Below are positions 25,093-34,182 of a DNA stretch of 64,000 nucleotides, piece after piece. Position numbers and translations under genes: made by a program. The DNA lies in assembly GCA_028293625.1 (NCBI GenBank), contig JAQGOL010000035.1:529087-593086 (forward strand), written 5' to 3'. Positions within the stretch are counted from its first letter, which is position 1. Every line of letters begins with the position of its first letter. The notes under the pieces are model-generated. The model did not search any database. It was not told where the DNA came from and saw nothing but the letters and a program-made list of their open reading frames with translations. This DNA comes from Chthoniobacteraceae bacterium (lineage in GTDB: Bacteria; Verrucomicrobiota; Verrucomicrobiia; Chthoniobacterales; Chthoniobacteraceae).

Positions 25093-26241
25093 TCAGATCC
25101 CGCGAAGCGCACTGATCAGATAGAAGCTTCCGGCGGCGGCAATTGTCAGGGATGCAAAGCGCAGACTGGCAGGAAGCCATTGCCGCCGGGTGACACCGGT
25201 CGAAGCGCGGCGCAACGCATAGATGAGCGCGAACAACGGCAGCGCAACGAGTTGATGCCCCGCTTCCACACCCGTGGCAAAGCCTGTGAGAGCCGCGGCA
25301 ATACTGTAATGATCAAGTCCATGCATCGCCTCCAGCAGGCCGCCGGCAAAGCCGAGTCCGTGAAAAAGACCAAACCCAAAGGCGGCGGTCAATCGCGCTG
25401 CTCCCTGGCTGCGATTCGGCCAGAAGCTATTTTGAAGGGCAACAAATACAATGCTGGCGGCAATCATCGGCTCAACGATTCCGGAGGGCAACCGGACAAA
25501 ACCAAGAACGCAGAGAACCAGCGTTATCGTGTGGGCAACCGTGAAGACTGTGACGACAAGCAGTAGTTGCCTGAAACGCGTTACTGCAAGGACGAGCGCG
25601 CAGACAAAAAGCAAGTGATCCCATCCTTCAAGAATATGACTGAGGCCATGCCGAAAGTATTCCGCAAGAACATGAATCTTAACGCCGGCAGCCCCAGCTG
25701 GCAAAGCGCGGGTTAGTGGCACTTCAAGCATTTTGTCCCGCGTTAAAAGTCCACCTTCAAGCAACGCCACGCCGCCCTTGTGGACCGAGGTAAGAAAAGT
25801 AGCTTCCCAGGGATTGCCGGGTGCGAAAAGAAACTCCGACAGGACGTCCTGTTTTAATGTAAGCGTTTTGGGTTCGGTTCCCGCTTTCGCCAATAAATAG
25901 CGGAGATGATAAGTAACCAATGCTTGCGGTGCCGCGGAAGCCGCGGGCTCAAAGCCGGCAACGCTTCCGCTTAAACGGGCGCCGTCAGCCGTCACAAAAA
26001 AGTGGGCAAGCAAATACTCTCCATGATTCTGCGTGGGATCACCCGCGCGCTCGGCCCCAAAAGCCGTGGCGATCAGGATCTCCTCGTTGGAGACATGCGC
26101 AGCCAGCTCAATCGAGTCGGGAAAAAGGATGGCTTCAATGCGCCCTTGAGCCACTGGATGTCCCAGGCATTTGCCTGAAACAAGTAAGAAAAAACAGAAC
26201 CACCCGATCCATGTTGGAAATCTGTGTGCGTGAGTGAACAT
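25093..26241 (-). CDS. HupE/UreJ-like membrane protein with exported N-domain
   Basis: 382-aa protein: N-terminal signal (about 1-27), an extracytoplasmic beta-rich domain (about 28-195) and a C-terminal polytopic HupE/UreJ_2 domain. The membrane part starts around YFRHGLSHILEGWDHLLFVCALVLA, a family hallmark with conserved His/Asp, and continues through FTVAHTITLVL and FGLFHGLGFAGGL. Canonical HupE/UreJ import nickel for hydrogenase or urease. The long exported domain is typical of the HupE/UreJ_2 branch, whose substrate is unproven. No hydrogenase or urease gene is present. Its ATG overlaps the stop of the upstream TPR gene by 1 bp (TGATG). Confidence 0.85.
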   Translation of the reverse strand: MFTHAHRFPTWIGWFCFFLLVSGKCLGHPVAQGRIEAILFPDSIELAAHVSNEEILIATAFGAERAGDPTQNHGEYLLAHFFVTADGARLSGSVAGFEPAASAAPQALVTYHLRYLLAKAGTEPKTLTLKQDVLSEFLFAPGNPWEATFLTSVHKGGVALLEGGLLTRDKMLEVPLTRALPAGAAGVKIHVLAEYFRHGLSHILEGWDHLLFVCALVLAVTRFRQLLLVVTVFTVAHTITLVLCVLGFVRLPSGIVEPMIAASIVFVALQNSFWPNRSQGAARLTAAFGFGLFHGLGFAGGLLEAMHGLDHYSIAAALTGFATGVEAGHQLVALPLFALIYALRRASTGVTRRQWLPASLRFASLTIAAAGSFYLISALRGI

Positions 26242-27494
26242 CAGCGATGAAAATGAAAGGCCTGCCCATGCGGATTGACGGCCGCCGCGCGAGCCAGTAA
26301 TGCGCGGCCCTCAGCAATTTGATGGCCGGCAATCCGGATCAAGCCCGCGTGATAGAGCAAATGCGGATCGGCCGCTTCCCACGCCAGGGCGTGGGTGGCT
26401 GATTCGTTTGCCCCCGCGACGTCACCCGCCTTGAACAAGGCCCACGCCAACGCATCGTGGGATGCCGCCGTCGACCGTTGCCCCAGATCCCGACGAGCCC
26501 AGCGCACTGCCTCCTCGGGCTTCTCCCGCGAATCGGAGTAAAACCCGGCGAGATGATGCAGCCAGCGTTCGTCGCCTTTTTCAATCGCGCCAAGGTAAGC
26601 GCGCTCGGCGCGGTCCATCCATTTTTGGGCAAGCGTATCGCGGCCGGCTGCGGCGGCAATGTCGCCTGCGGCTTGAAAAAGCTCGGGCCGTCCGATGCTC
26701 TCGGCAACGTTTTCAACCAACTCCAGCGCTTCATCCCAGCGTCCCTGGCTGGCGCGCAACTCGGCCAGATGATCCCGAGCCGACCAATAAGCCGGCTCCA
26801 GCTTGAGGGCCGCCTGATAGAAGCCTTCGGCGGCTGCCCATTCGCCTGATTTGAACTCAACGGCACCGCGTTGGACCATCAGCCATGTCAATGGTTCCGG
26901 CGATGTGAAAAGGCGCTCGGATGCCATGACAATGGCGTCGTCGAGAAGCTTGCGTGCTTGCTCGAATTGGCCTCGGAACAAGGCTAACCGCGACTGCCTG
27001 CCGAGGACTGAAAAGTTGCCCTCCAATAGTCGTCCGGCTTCATTCCACGCAGCCTCCGCGCGATCCAGTTCACCAAGCTCAAAGGTGGCATCCCCGAGTA
27101 ACAAATAGGCACCCGGCTTGGGATGCTGCGCCTCGGTTAACCTGAGCCCCGTGGCCTTGGCCGCTTTGAACCGATGGAAAGCCAGATCGCAACTACCCTG
27201 AAGTAACGAGGCTTCAGGGTTCGAATCCTCAGGGAACGCACGCAAGGAGGCGGCGACAGCTTTTTCGGCCCGATCCAGCCAATGAAGTTCGCCTGATTCG
27301 CGCGCCCATTGCAGACATAACGCCGCAAGCCGGTTCTGGGCGACAAAATCATCAGGATCCGCCGCCACACGTTGCTCCATGAACCGCAACGTTGCCTCGC
27401 GGCTTCTCCCGGTCGTTTCTTCTCCCGGGCAACAAGAGGCGCTCGCCAGGAAAATCGCGAGCGCACTCCATAGATTGGCTGTTAGACCACGCAA
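26241..27494 (-). CDS. exported tetratricopeptide-repeat protein
   Basis: 417-aa protein with a hydrophobic N-terminus ending in LASASCCPGEE, either a signal peptide or a weak lipobox. At least six TPR-like helical pairs follow: AEKAVAASLRAFPEDSNPE, AEAAWNEAGRLLEGN, AEGFYQAALKLEPAYWSARD, ALAWALFKAGDVAGANES and others. Start appears to be TTG 27494; no ATG precedes the signal sequence. It is translationally coupled to the HupE-like gene downstream. TPR proteins are scaffolds; a periplasmic partner role for the HupE-like exported domain is an inference from the coupling. Confidence 0.82.
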   Translation of the reverse strand: MRGLTANLWSALAIFLASASCCPGEETTGRSREATLRFMEQRVAADPDDFVAQNRLAALCLQWARESGELHWLDRAEKAVAASLRAFPEDSNPEASLLQGSCDLAFHRFKAAKATGLRLTEAQHPKPGAYLLLGDATFELGELDRAEAAWNEAGRLLEGNFSVLGRQSRLALFRGQFEQARKLLDDAIVMASERLFTSPEPLTWLMVQRGAVEFKSGEWAAAEGFYQAALKLEPAYWSARDHLAELRASQGRWDEALELVENVAESIGRPELFQAAGDIAAAAGRDTLAQKWMDRAERAYLGAIEKGDERWLHHLAGFYSDSREKPEEAVRWARRDLGQRSTAASHDALAWALFKAGDVAGANESATHALAWEAADPHLLYHAGLIRIAGHQIAEGRALLARAAAVNPHGQAFHFHR

Positions 27495-27926
27495 ATTTAT
27501 TTAGTTGCGCCTTTTATAGTCGAGGATTCGCGGAATGCCGGTTACCGGAAGAAACACTTTCCGGTTGAGTAACATCAGATTCGCTGGCGAACTCCGGCCC
27601 AAAGCTGGCATGCTTCTCCGGATTGGCATCGCCATGATCAATGCTGCAAACGAAAGGATTTCCGGCGTGAGCGGGAAGAGGAAGTTTTTTCATGAATGAC
27701 CTGCTTGTGCGGGACTCAAACCTTCAATGGGCGGCAAATGCCATCTCCGGCTTGGGGGATGAAAACGCTTTATCCGCGATTCCTTAACCTCCGTCAAGGG
27801 ATGACAAAGGATGGGTGGATTCGGCGGGTTCCCGATTTCGGGAAATTTTCCCCCCTTCTTCCTCCACTAATAGATCAGTCGGATTCGGACTTACCCGCGG
27901 CGCCATGTCCAGGAGCGATCGCTGGC
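27495..27926. other. 432-bp divergent intergenic region
   Basis: This gap lies between the TPR gene (minus) and the membrane glycosyltransferase gene (plus). A 7-bp palindrome, ACCGGAA (27544-27550) and TTCCGGT (27559-27565), is a possible operator 50-71 bp upstream of the TPR gene. The plus-strand frame from 27696 is open in phase with the glycosyltransferase, but its codons do not read like protein. Nothing else is seen. Confidence 0.4.
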
Positions 27927-29180
27927 ATGCCTGAATTTACCGGAGACGTCCGCGCGCGAACCTGCTTTCTATTCTGCTGTGGCATCGCCCTGCTGGCAAA
28001 GTTGTACTGCGCCGCCACTACCTTCGGTACAAATGACACCGGCCTTTTTGCTATCTATGCGGAGGCGCTTTACGACGCAGGACTGGAAACCACTTACGCG
28101 ACGTCCCAGCATTTCAATCATACTCCGTTGCTTTCCAGCGCTTTGATGGTGTTGCATTTTACGGCCAAAATGTTCGGGCTCTCCTTCCCGTTGCTCCTGC
28201 GTCTCCCCGGGATACTGGCCGACTTGGTCACCAGCCTGATGCTCTGGCGTTTGCTCGAGCGTCATCTGCCCAAACGCCTCAATCCGGCCTGGTGCTCACT
28301 TTTTGCTCTCAACCCGCTCTCATTGATGGTTTCGGGCTATCACGGGAACTTTGATTCGCTTTTGGCCATGTTTCTATTTTTAGCTGCCTACCATTGCATA
28401 ACGGGCCGGGTGGAAATCTCGGCGTTGTTCTTTGCTCTCGCGATCAATGTGAAAATCGCCCCGATTATTCTCAGCCCGGTCTTCTTCTTTTTCTGGATGG
28501 CGCGCTGGCAGGGGGGACGCTTTTTTATTCTCACAACGTCCCTGGTATTGGCGACGTGGCTGATCCCTCTTCTGCAATATCCGCGTTTATTTTTCCATAA
28601 CGTGCTTGGCTATGGGAGTTACTGGGGAGTTTGGGGGTTAACCTATTGGTTGCGCACGACTGGTTATCCACCTTTTCACCTGGTCTCTTTTTATGGCCTG
28701 GCTCCAATCCAGGAGCAGATCATGCTGGGACTGAAGCTATTTGTTGGTGCCGGCATTCTTCTGATAGCGCGTCGCCAGGCAAAGGCGCCCGCGACCGAAA
28801 TTTTCACCACCCTAAGCATCGCCTGGGCGCTCTTTTTTACTTTCGCGCCAGGCGTGTTGCTTCACTACCTTGTCTGGCCGTCGTGTTTCATTCTACTTTG
28901 TTCCCCTCGCTGGTATCTGGGAATTCTTACCTCCAGTTCTGTATTCGTTTTTATTTCCTATACAGTCGTCAATGGCCGGTTGCCTTGGAACGCAGGCATC
29001 TTCCGAGTGGAAGTGCTCGAAACCTGGCTGCCTTGGTCGATCCTGCCGTGGCTGACATTCGCAGCCTTTTTTATCGCCCTGCTCACCGCAAAAAAAACCG
29101 GGCATGAGATCCTTCCTGTTCACGTGCCGATGGACGCAGATTTAAAAAAGGGACTTGAGCTGCCTCTCAGCAACCATTAG
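27927..29180 (+). CDS. polytopic GT-C-type glycosyltransferase
   Basis: 417-aa integral membrane protein with about 9-10 hydrophobic segments. It has the GT-C pattern of an early acidic loop, FGTNDTGLFAIYAEALYDAGL, followed by FNHTPLLSS and NPLSLMVSGYHGNFDSLLAM. GT-C enzymes use polyprenyl-phosphate sugars and face outside. It is closest in feel to ALG6/ALG8- or GT87-like mannosyl/glucosyltransferases; the donor is unknown. ATG 27927 is preceded by AGGAG at 27911-27915; the longer frame from 27696 adds 77 non-family residues. Stand-alone gene. Confidence 0.8.
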   Translation: MPEFTGDVRARTCFLFCCGIALLAKLYCAATTFGTNDTGLFAIYAEALYDAGLETTYATSQHFNHTPLLSSALMVLHFTAKMFGLSFPLLLRLPGILADLVTSLMLWRLLERHLPKRLNPAWCSLFALNPLSLMVSGYHGNFDSLLAMFLFLAAYHCITGRVEISALFFALAINVKIAPIILSPVFFFFWMARWQGGRFFILTTSLVLATWLIPLLQYPRLFFHNVLGYGSYWGVWGLTYWLRTTGYPPFHLVSFYGLAPIQEQIMLGLKLFVGAGILLIARRQAKAPATEIFTTLSIAWALFFTFAPGVLLHYLVWPSCFILLCSPRWYLGILTSSSVFVFISYTVVNGRLPWNAGIFRVEVLETWLPWSILPWLTFAAFFIALLTAKKTGHEILPVHVPMDADLKKGLELPLSNH

Positions 29181-29285
29181 TCCCAGCGTTACGCTCGGAT
29201 TGGCAGGGAGCGGTTTTTAATTGGCGCCATCGGCGAGTGCCCATTCCTCTTTTCATTTCCCGCAATATGGATAAGGACCTATTCG

Positions 29286-29870
29286 ATGGAAGATTCCACT
29301 GATCAGCAATTCGAGAAGGTCCTGGCACGTTGCCGCTCATTATTTGAGCGCAAGCTGAAAGACTATGGGCCCGCGTGGTTGATTTTTCGCCCCGCGTCAA
29401 TCACAGACCAGATTCTCATCAAGGCCTTGCGCATTCGTTCATTGGAACAAAAAGAGGATCGCGCCCTCATCCCCGAAACGCGTGACGTGGAGTATGTTGG
29501 GATCATTAACTACTCGATTATTGGCCTGATGATAATGTGGTTCGACGAGCGCCTTCCAAGTGCTGCAACGATCTTCCAGCCGGAGCAGGTCCGTCGATTT
29601 TCTGACGATTCCATCCTGGCGTGCTACGATGCCGTAACTGCAAAGGCAGGGGATCTGATGCGCCGAAAAAACCACGATTATGATGAAGCCTGGCGCGCAA
29701 TGCGGCTTTCTTCCATCACCGATCAAATGTTGGTTAAACTTGCCCGCCTTCGCCAGATTGAATCAAACGCCGGCGAACTCATCGCCTCCGAAGGGACTGA
29801 CTCGCAATACTGTGATATTCTGAACTATGCGGTCTTTGGGCTACTGCTCATGCCCGCAACAGCCGCATAA
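29286..29870 (+). CDS. DUF1599 protein with duplicated domain
   Basis: 194-aa cytoplasmic protein made of two related halves. Residues about 10-45 (LARCRSLFERKLKDYGPAWLIFR then ASITDQILIKALRIRSLE) and about 115-150 (TAKAGDLMRRKNHDYDEAWRAMR then SSITDQMLVKLARLRQIE) align closely, each followed by a GIINYSIIGLM/DILNYAVFGLL segment. This is the DUF1599 (nucleotide modification-associated domain 1) signature. The family is linked by context to modified-nucleotide or thymidylate-type metabolism, but no activity is proven. Conserved Lys, Asp-Tyr and Asp residues in both copies suggest two active sites. Confidence 0.85.
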   Translation: MEDSTDQQFEKVLARCRSLFERKLKDYGPAWLIFRPASITDQILIKALRIRSLEQKEDRALIPETRDVEYVGIINYSIIGLMIMWFDERLPSAATIFQPEQVRRFSDDSILACYDAVTAKAGDLMRRKNHDYDEAWRAMRLSSITDQMLVKLARLRQIESNAGELIASEGTDSQYCDILNYAVFGLLLMPATAA

Positions 29871-30215
29871 CAAAGCAATATAAATACTTTGCGCTGCCAT
29901 CACGATAGCTGACTCATTTTTTGGTGGGTATCGGAATTGCGTATGCAGCCGCCGTTTAAGTAAACGGTCGGTGACGAATGAATTTGGATGGTGATCAGAA
30001 ATCCGCGATATGATCGCTACATAGCGCTTAAATCAGGTTATCTACTTTTTTGTGAATAACTGAATGGCATCCTTTGGCGTTAATAGCCATGTCACCTCTT
30101 GATCGGCGGGATCTGCTATATTTAGAAATAGCACATCAAATTGAACTTGTTACCACTGCGGTCGCCGATTCAGGCCTGAAAGCTGCTCGGAACGGGTGTT
30201 TATTTTAAAACCCCA
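29871..30215. other. 345-bp AT-richer intergenic region
   Basis: No open frame with coding character. The sequence is visibly richer in A/T than the flanking genes. A TGCTAT...ATAGCA inverted repeat with an AT spacer lies at about 30114-30133, some 80 bp before the NERD gene, and may be an operator. It marks the left boundary of a stretch whose composition differs from its surroundings. Confidence 0.4.
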
Positions 30216-31253
30216 ATGATTCTTAAACAAAAGGACGACCTGACTCCCCATCTGGCGGAGATTGAGCAACTTCTTTCCATTCCCTCCCTTACTAAAAATC
30301 AACGAGCGGATCTTGACGACGAGAGCTGGATGATTCGAGCCGGTGCAAAAGGAGAGAGTGAGGCAGCCTATCATCTCGATTTTGAGTGGGGAAACGCCCT
30401 GAATAGCTTTGTTATCCACGATCTGCGAATTGAGCACCGGGGCAGAGTAGCGCAGATAGACCATCTCATCGTTCAGCGATCCCTGCATTGCCACGTGTTT
30501 GAGAGTAAAGGATTTGGCCGCGAAGTCCGAATTTCAGAGGCGGGAGAATGGGAGACCAATACCCGTTATGGTTGGCGCGGCATTCCCTCCCCAATTGAGC
30601 AGAACCGTCGACACATCGAGGTGCTTAAATCGTATATCGCCGACAACGGGCTCGGCCCGAAGCGCCTCGGGTTTACAATGCCTATGAGGTTCCATAACTG
30701 GGTTCTAGTTGCGCCGGGCTGTCAGCTCACGCGCCAAGGCGGCGAATGGGATAATGTGGTGAAAATGGATATGTTTGCCAAGCGGTTCAGCGAATGGATT
30801 GAAAAATCAAGTGTCGCAGACACGATTGCATCGCTTTCCAAGTTCATTTCCCGGAATACATTGGATGAATTAGGACAGGCGCTTCTAAAAGCCCATCGGC
30901 CTGCGGCGTTTAACTTCGCGGCAAAGTTCGGGATTGATCGTTCCGAAATATTCTCGCCGCGACCTGTTCAGTCGGTGCTGGCAAAAGTCGAAGCCGCCGA
31001 AAAAATAGCTGCTCAAGGTTGCCAGAGGTGTGGAAAAGATTTGGAACAAAAGGTGATCGACTTCTGCCGCATCAACTCAAAGAAATTCGAGGGGAAGCTT
31101 TTGTGCCAAACCTGCCAGAAAGTAACACCGAAACCCGGCTGTGAAGGATGCGGCTTTGAACTGGAGGACAAGGTTGTCGCGTTCTGCCGTTTCAATTCAA
31201 AGCGTTTCAACGGCCGAAAGCTGTGTCGCACGTGTCAACCGATTGCGACTTGA
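30216..31253 (+). CDS. NERD nuclease-like protein with two tandem zinc ribbons
   Basis: 345-aa cytoplasmic protein. Residues about 40-160 form a NERD (nuclease-related) domain: GAKGESEAAYHL, then D82 in AQIDHLIVQ and E96/K98 in HVFESKGFG give the D...ExK core of the restriction-endonuclease fold. A linker of about 100 residues leads to two 40-residue repeats with identical spacing CxxC-x11-C-x12-CxxC: Cys 269/272/284/297/300 and 309/312/324/337/340. Each carries a FCR(I/F)NSK(K/R)F core, so the module may bind zinc and nucleic acid. NERD proteins are found in defence, plasmid and housekeeping contexts; the role here is unknown. Convergent with the next gene. Confidence 0.82.
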   Translation: MILKQKDDLTPHLAEIEQLLSIPSLTKNQRADLDDESWMIRAGAKGESEAAYHLDFEWGNALNSFVIHDLRIEHRGRVAQIDHLIVQRSLHCHVFESKGFGREVRISEAGEWETNTRYGWRGIPSPIEQNRRHIEVLKSYIADNGLGPKRLGFTMPMRFHNWVLVAPGCQLTRQGGEWDNVVKMDMFAKRFSEWIEKSSVADTIASLSKFISRNTLDELGQALLKAHRPAAFNFAAKFGIDRSEIFSPRPVQSVLAKVEAAEKIAAQGCQRCGKDLEQKVIDFCRINSKKFEGKLLCQTCQKVTPKPGCEGCGFELEDKVVAFCRFNSKRFNGRKLCRTCQPIAT

Positions 31254-31336
31254 TGTGAGTTATTCGTCTGGCCGCCCCCCGCTCGCTTTCACCGCATTAC
31301 CAAGGTCTGGAACATCGCGTTTTCGAAATCGAAAAA

Positions 31337-32332
31337 CTAATTGTTGTCGTTGAGTTTTTCTTCGGCATCGGGAGGCATCAGTGCTTCGGCTACCATCTGA
31401 TAGTGCAGGACCTTCGCCAACGAAGCGGAAAGTGCCTCGCCGTGTTGTCGAACCTTATCCACGCGAACCTTGACTTCGGTTGACTCCGCAGGACCTGTAG
31501 ATCGTGGAATTTCCACGATCCAATAAACCGGGGCAACCTTGGGGATCTCGGATTGTTGATAGCCGTAAATCCACTTCCTGAAATCTTGGGAGGTCAGCCA
31601 CGTTGCATACTCCTTCGAGACGAGCGTAGTCTCTTTGGATGCGGGCACACCTAAGAGATCACGCAATCGTTTGAGTCTCTTGACACGTGCAAGAATTGAA
31701 GCTCCGTCGCGAAACCAAGCCAGCATTTCGCTTCTTAACTGAGAGCTTTCGCCAAAGGTGTCTTCCAGCCAAGTGGAATGAAGGGCTGAGCAGCCTTCCT
31801 CGCAATTCCGGCTTCGAGCTGTGAGAGACCTGGCAAAGGGTTCTAAGCGACTTCTGCTATACGGAATACCGCCAGGAATTTGCAGGCTGCACAGTCCCTG
31901 AATGAAGAGAATGTATTGGCGCTGTGCCTCATAACGGGGGCCCTGCGGAACGAGATCAAACGCACTCTCAAGGTCATGGATCGCCTCGCGAAGCTGATCT
32001 GACCGAAATTCCTGTTCTTCGACATTTTTGCAAACCAGTTTCAGACCGTCTTCCGCCGTCCGCATGCCGGTCTTGAACGGTCCCTCGCGCAAGGCCTTCA
32101 AGTCTTCCTTCACCCGATCTTGCGATTTGATCATCATCGAAAGGACAAGTGCCACGACCGAACCGCTAAGATTTGCCGCAGCGTCAGCAACCGCACCCGC
32201 CACTTGGATACCTTGTTCAGATAAGATACCCTTCACGCCGGATTCAACCGCGCTAGTAATCCCCTTGGTGAAAGCATCGGAAATCGCGCGATTCAAACCG
32301 TATCGGTCGAGCAAATCGATGATGTCACTCAT
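31337..32332 (-). CDS. unrecognised 331-aa protein with amphipathic N-terminus
   Basis: 331 aa from ATG 32332 (MSDIIDLL; the frame also opens at 32383). Residues about 15-65 are Gly/Ala/Val-rich and amphipathic (ITSAVESGVKGILSEQG, then VAGAVADAAANLSGSVVALVLSMMI), like a membrane-inserting hairpin. A helical region at 65-120 and a mixed alpha/beta part follow, with a C-terminal YWIVEIPRSTGPAESTEVKVRV strand pair. No family, catalytic motif or signal peptide is recognised. It converges with the NERD gene across 83 bp. Candidate effector or structural protein; function unknown. Confidence 0.65.
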   Translation of the reverse strand: MSDIIDLLDRYGLNRAISDAFTKGITSAVESGVKGILSEQGIQVAGAVADAAANLSGSVVALVLSMMIKSQDRVKEDLKALREGPFKTGMRTAEDGLKLVCKNVEEQEFRSDQLREAIHDLESAFDLVPQGPRYEAQRQYILFIQGLCSLQIPGGIPYSRSRLEPFARSLTARSRNCEEGCSALHSTWLEDTFGESSQLRSEMLAWFRDGASILARVKRLKRLRDLLGVPASKETTLVSKEYATWLTSQDFRKWIYGYQQSEIPKVAPVYWIVEIPRSTGPAESTEVKVRVDKVRQHGEALSASLAKVLHYQMVAEALMPPDAEEKLNDNN

Positions 32333-32612
32333 AAGGCACTTTTTAAGAAAACCCTCACTACTTTGAAAGTCATGGTGACACATTTAAAAAGTGGATTCAA
32401 GGCATAGAACCTTAAATCCGCTGGATGCGGCATTTTAGATTCTCGACTTCACAGACGTTCTTTGGTCACTGACCCGACAAGGGCGCTTCCGGCGCAAACG
32501 CTACTACTCTGGTTGTGTGCAAACCTCTTTAGGCTTCTCAGATGGGCGCGCTTACCGCGGTTGGGGGAAGTCTGCCAACACAGACTTCGCAACGACCTAT
32601 GAAATATCCGGG

Positions 32613-34085
32613 CTAAAGCGATTTTAGGAAATCGAGGCTGGGAGCAAAAAAATAGTCGCCACCCTGAAGGACGACGTGGCTGCGGAAATCAAACGATCTT
32701 CTCACAGACTCTTCATAGGTCCATCTGCGAGGCGCGTTTTTTTGATCCGGCACGACGAAAATGGGACGCTTTGGAGCTTGTTTTGGCTCTTCTATCCAGG
32801 AACCGGATGCCGGAGATGGAAATCCGGCGTTCCTAGCCCAGAAACATTGTGTCGCTTCAAATTGCCGGGCGATATCGCCATTGTATGCCATGAAGAGAAG
32901 TCCAAGTTCTCCTTCAGGGAGCAGGGGCGCGACTTTTGCCTCGAACTCTTCAAGCGTGTCTACTTCAGGGATCTGATCGGGATGAATGTTCCGTGGGATA
33001 TCTTCATAAGTAATGCCCCGGCTGGCCATAAATGCAGGATGCTCCCGTGTTAAGCCGGGGCCGTCTGAATCGGACATTCGCAAAGGGCTATGGAATGAGC
33101 GTTTCTCGCAGACGATCCTATCCTTATCAAAAAGAGAAGGGACGTGCCCAAAGGCAGGCATCAGAGCGTTTTTGCTGGCATTGACTGGCGTGCAGTCGCC
33201 GAGCCGCCCAATACAAAAGGGTTCCGCGCTCGCACGGTTTGAGCGGCTCAAACCGAGATCGTCGGCCAGTTGCTGTTCCGCTCTTTTAAAAGCGCGCACC
33301 CGTTCTTCCAGCTTGCGGAAAATAAAGTAGCTGCCGAACGCGTCAGAGTTCTCCTTGGCGCCGGGATCGGCCACGACAATTTGTTTAGGACTAAAGACAG
33401 GATCCCAGATGATGTCCGCCGCGGCGTTTACTTCACGGATCATATCTTCCTTGAAACAAAGTGGCTGGCTGCGGGTATCGACAAACCCAAAATGCTCGAT
33501 GCCATCGCCATTGGCGTTGCGGATCGTTTTGCCGGTTTGTACATGCAGGATACCGAAAACCTGCTCAAAATGTTTGGCCAACTGCTCGAGCACTTCGGTT
33601 GCCAGGGCTGCTGTATGGACCCCGACCAGAATCATAACGTGGCACGGTTCTCTAAGTCCCTGCTCCCACAAGCCTGGCACCGGATCGTTCAACGTTTCAC
33701 CGCTTTCCCGCATGCCCGCGAGAAACTTGCGATCCTGAGGAATGCATTCTTTCTCCACGCCGAGTGCCTCATAGCCTTTATGCGTCAGGAGGATGCTAAG
33801 AAACGGATCGAAAAGCAGCGCGTCATGCGGCAAACCCGTTTCCCTCTCACTTTCCTGCAATTGTTTGAGAGCCGACGTGACATGACGGTTTGCCAGGGAA
33901 CTGAGTACGGCACGCGCTTCCTTCTCTCTTCCTTCAAGGGTTTTGAGAAAAATATAAACGGTATGTTCCCGGCCGTGCCCTTTGAGAATGTTTCCCTGCA
34001 AACATTCTAAAAAGCGTTGATGGGAAGGATCCTTCCAGCTGATCGGCTCGTCGAGATTCGGGCTGGCGGCGATTGCATTTAACAT
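32613..34085 (-). CDS. divergent DyP-type peroxidase
   Basis: 490-aa haem peroxidase of the dye-decolourising family, in the longer (class D/fungal-like) size range. Landmarks are LQGNILKGHGREH near the N-terminus, HFGFVDTRSQP around 200 (the GxxDG block with catalytic Asp203), EHPAFMASRGITYED around 350 and GLLFMAYNGDIARQFEATQCFW around 396-416. Unusual points: the Gly of GxxDG is Thr (204), and the region normally holding the proximal haem His reads RSFHSPLRMSDSDG, so H332 is the likely ligand but the motif is altered. There is no signal peptide and no encapsulin gene nearby. Confidence 0.82.
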   Translation of the reverse strand: MLNAIAASPNLDEPISWKDPSHQRFLECLQGNILKGHGREHTVYIFLKTLEGREKEARAVLSSLANRHVTSALKQLQESERETGLPHDALLFDPFLSILLTHKGYEALGVEKECIPQDRKFLAGMRESGETLNDPVPGLWEQGLREPCHVMILVGVHTAALATEVLEQLAKHFEQVFGILHVQTGKTIRNANGDGIEHFGFVDTRSQPLCFKEDMIREVNAAADIIWDPVFSPKQIVVADPGAKENSDAFGSYFIFRKLEERVRAFKRAEQQLADDLGLSRSNRASAEPFCIGRLGDCTPVNASKNALMPAFGHVPSLFDKDRIVCEKRSFHSPLRMSDSDGPGLTREHPAFMASRGITYEDIPRNIHPDQIPEVDTLEEFEAKVAPLLPEGELGLLFMAYNGDIARQFEATQCFWARNAGFPSPASGSWIEEPKQAPKRPIFVVPDQKNAPRRWTYEESVRRSFDFRSHVVLQGGDYFFAPSLDFLKSL

Positions 34086-34182
34086 GGTGTTGAGGGGGTG
34101 CGGCAGATCCGGATTCGGCTTTGAAAAACAGATGGGCAGCGCGGCTTACGCTTTCAGGCATTGAAGATGGGCCATCCGATTT

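Noticed and set aside
27696..27926. N-terminal extension of the membrane glycosyltransferase
   Set aside because: The added 77 residues lack coding character, and a Shine-Dalgarno supports ATG 27927.
33270..34010. 246-codon plus-strand frame opposite the DyP gene
   Set aside because: The minus frame has the peroxidase motifs, while this one reads as an unstructured shadow.
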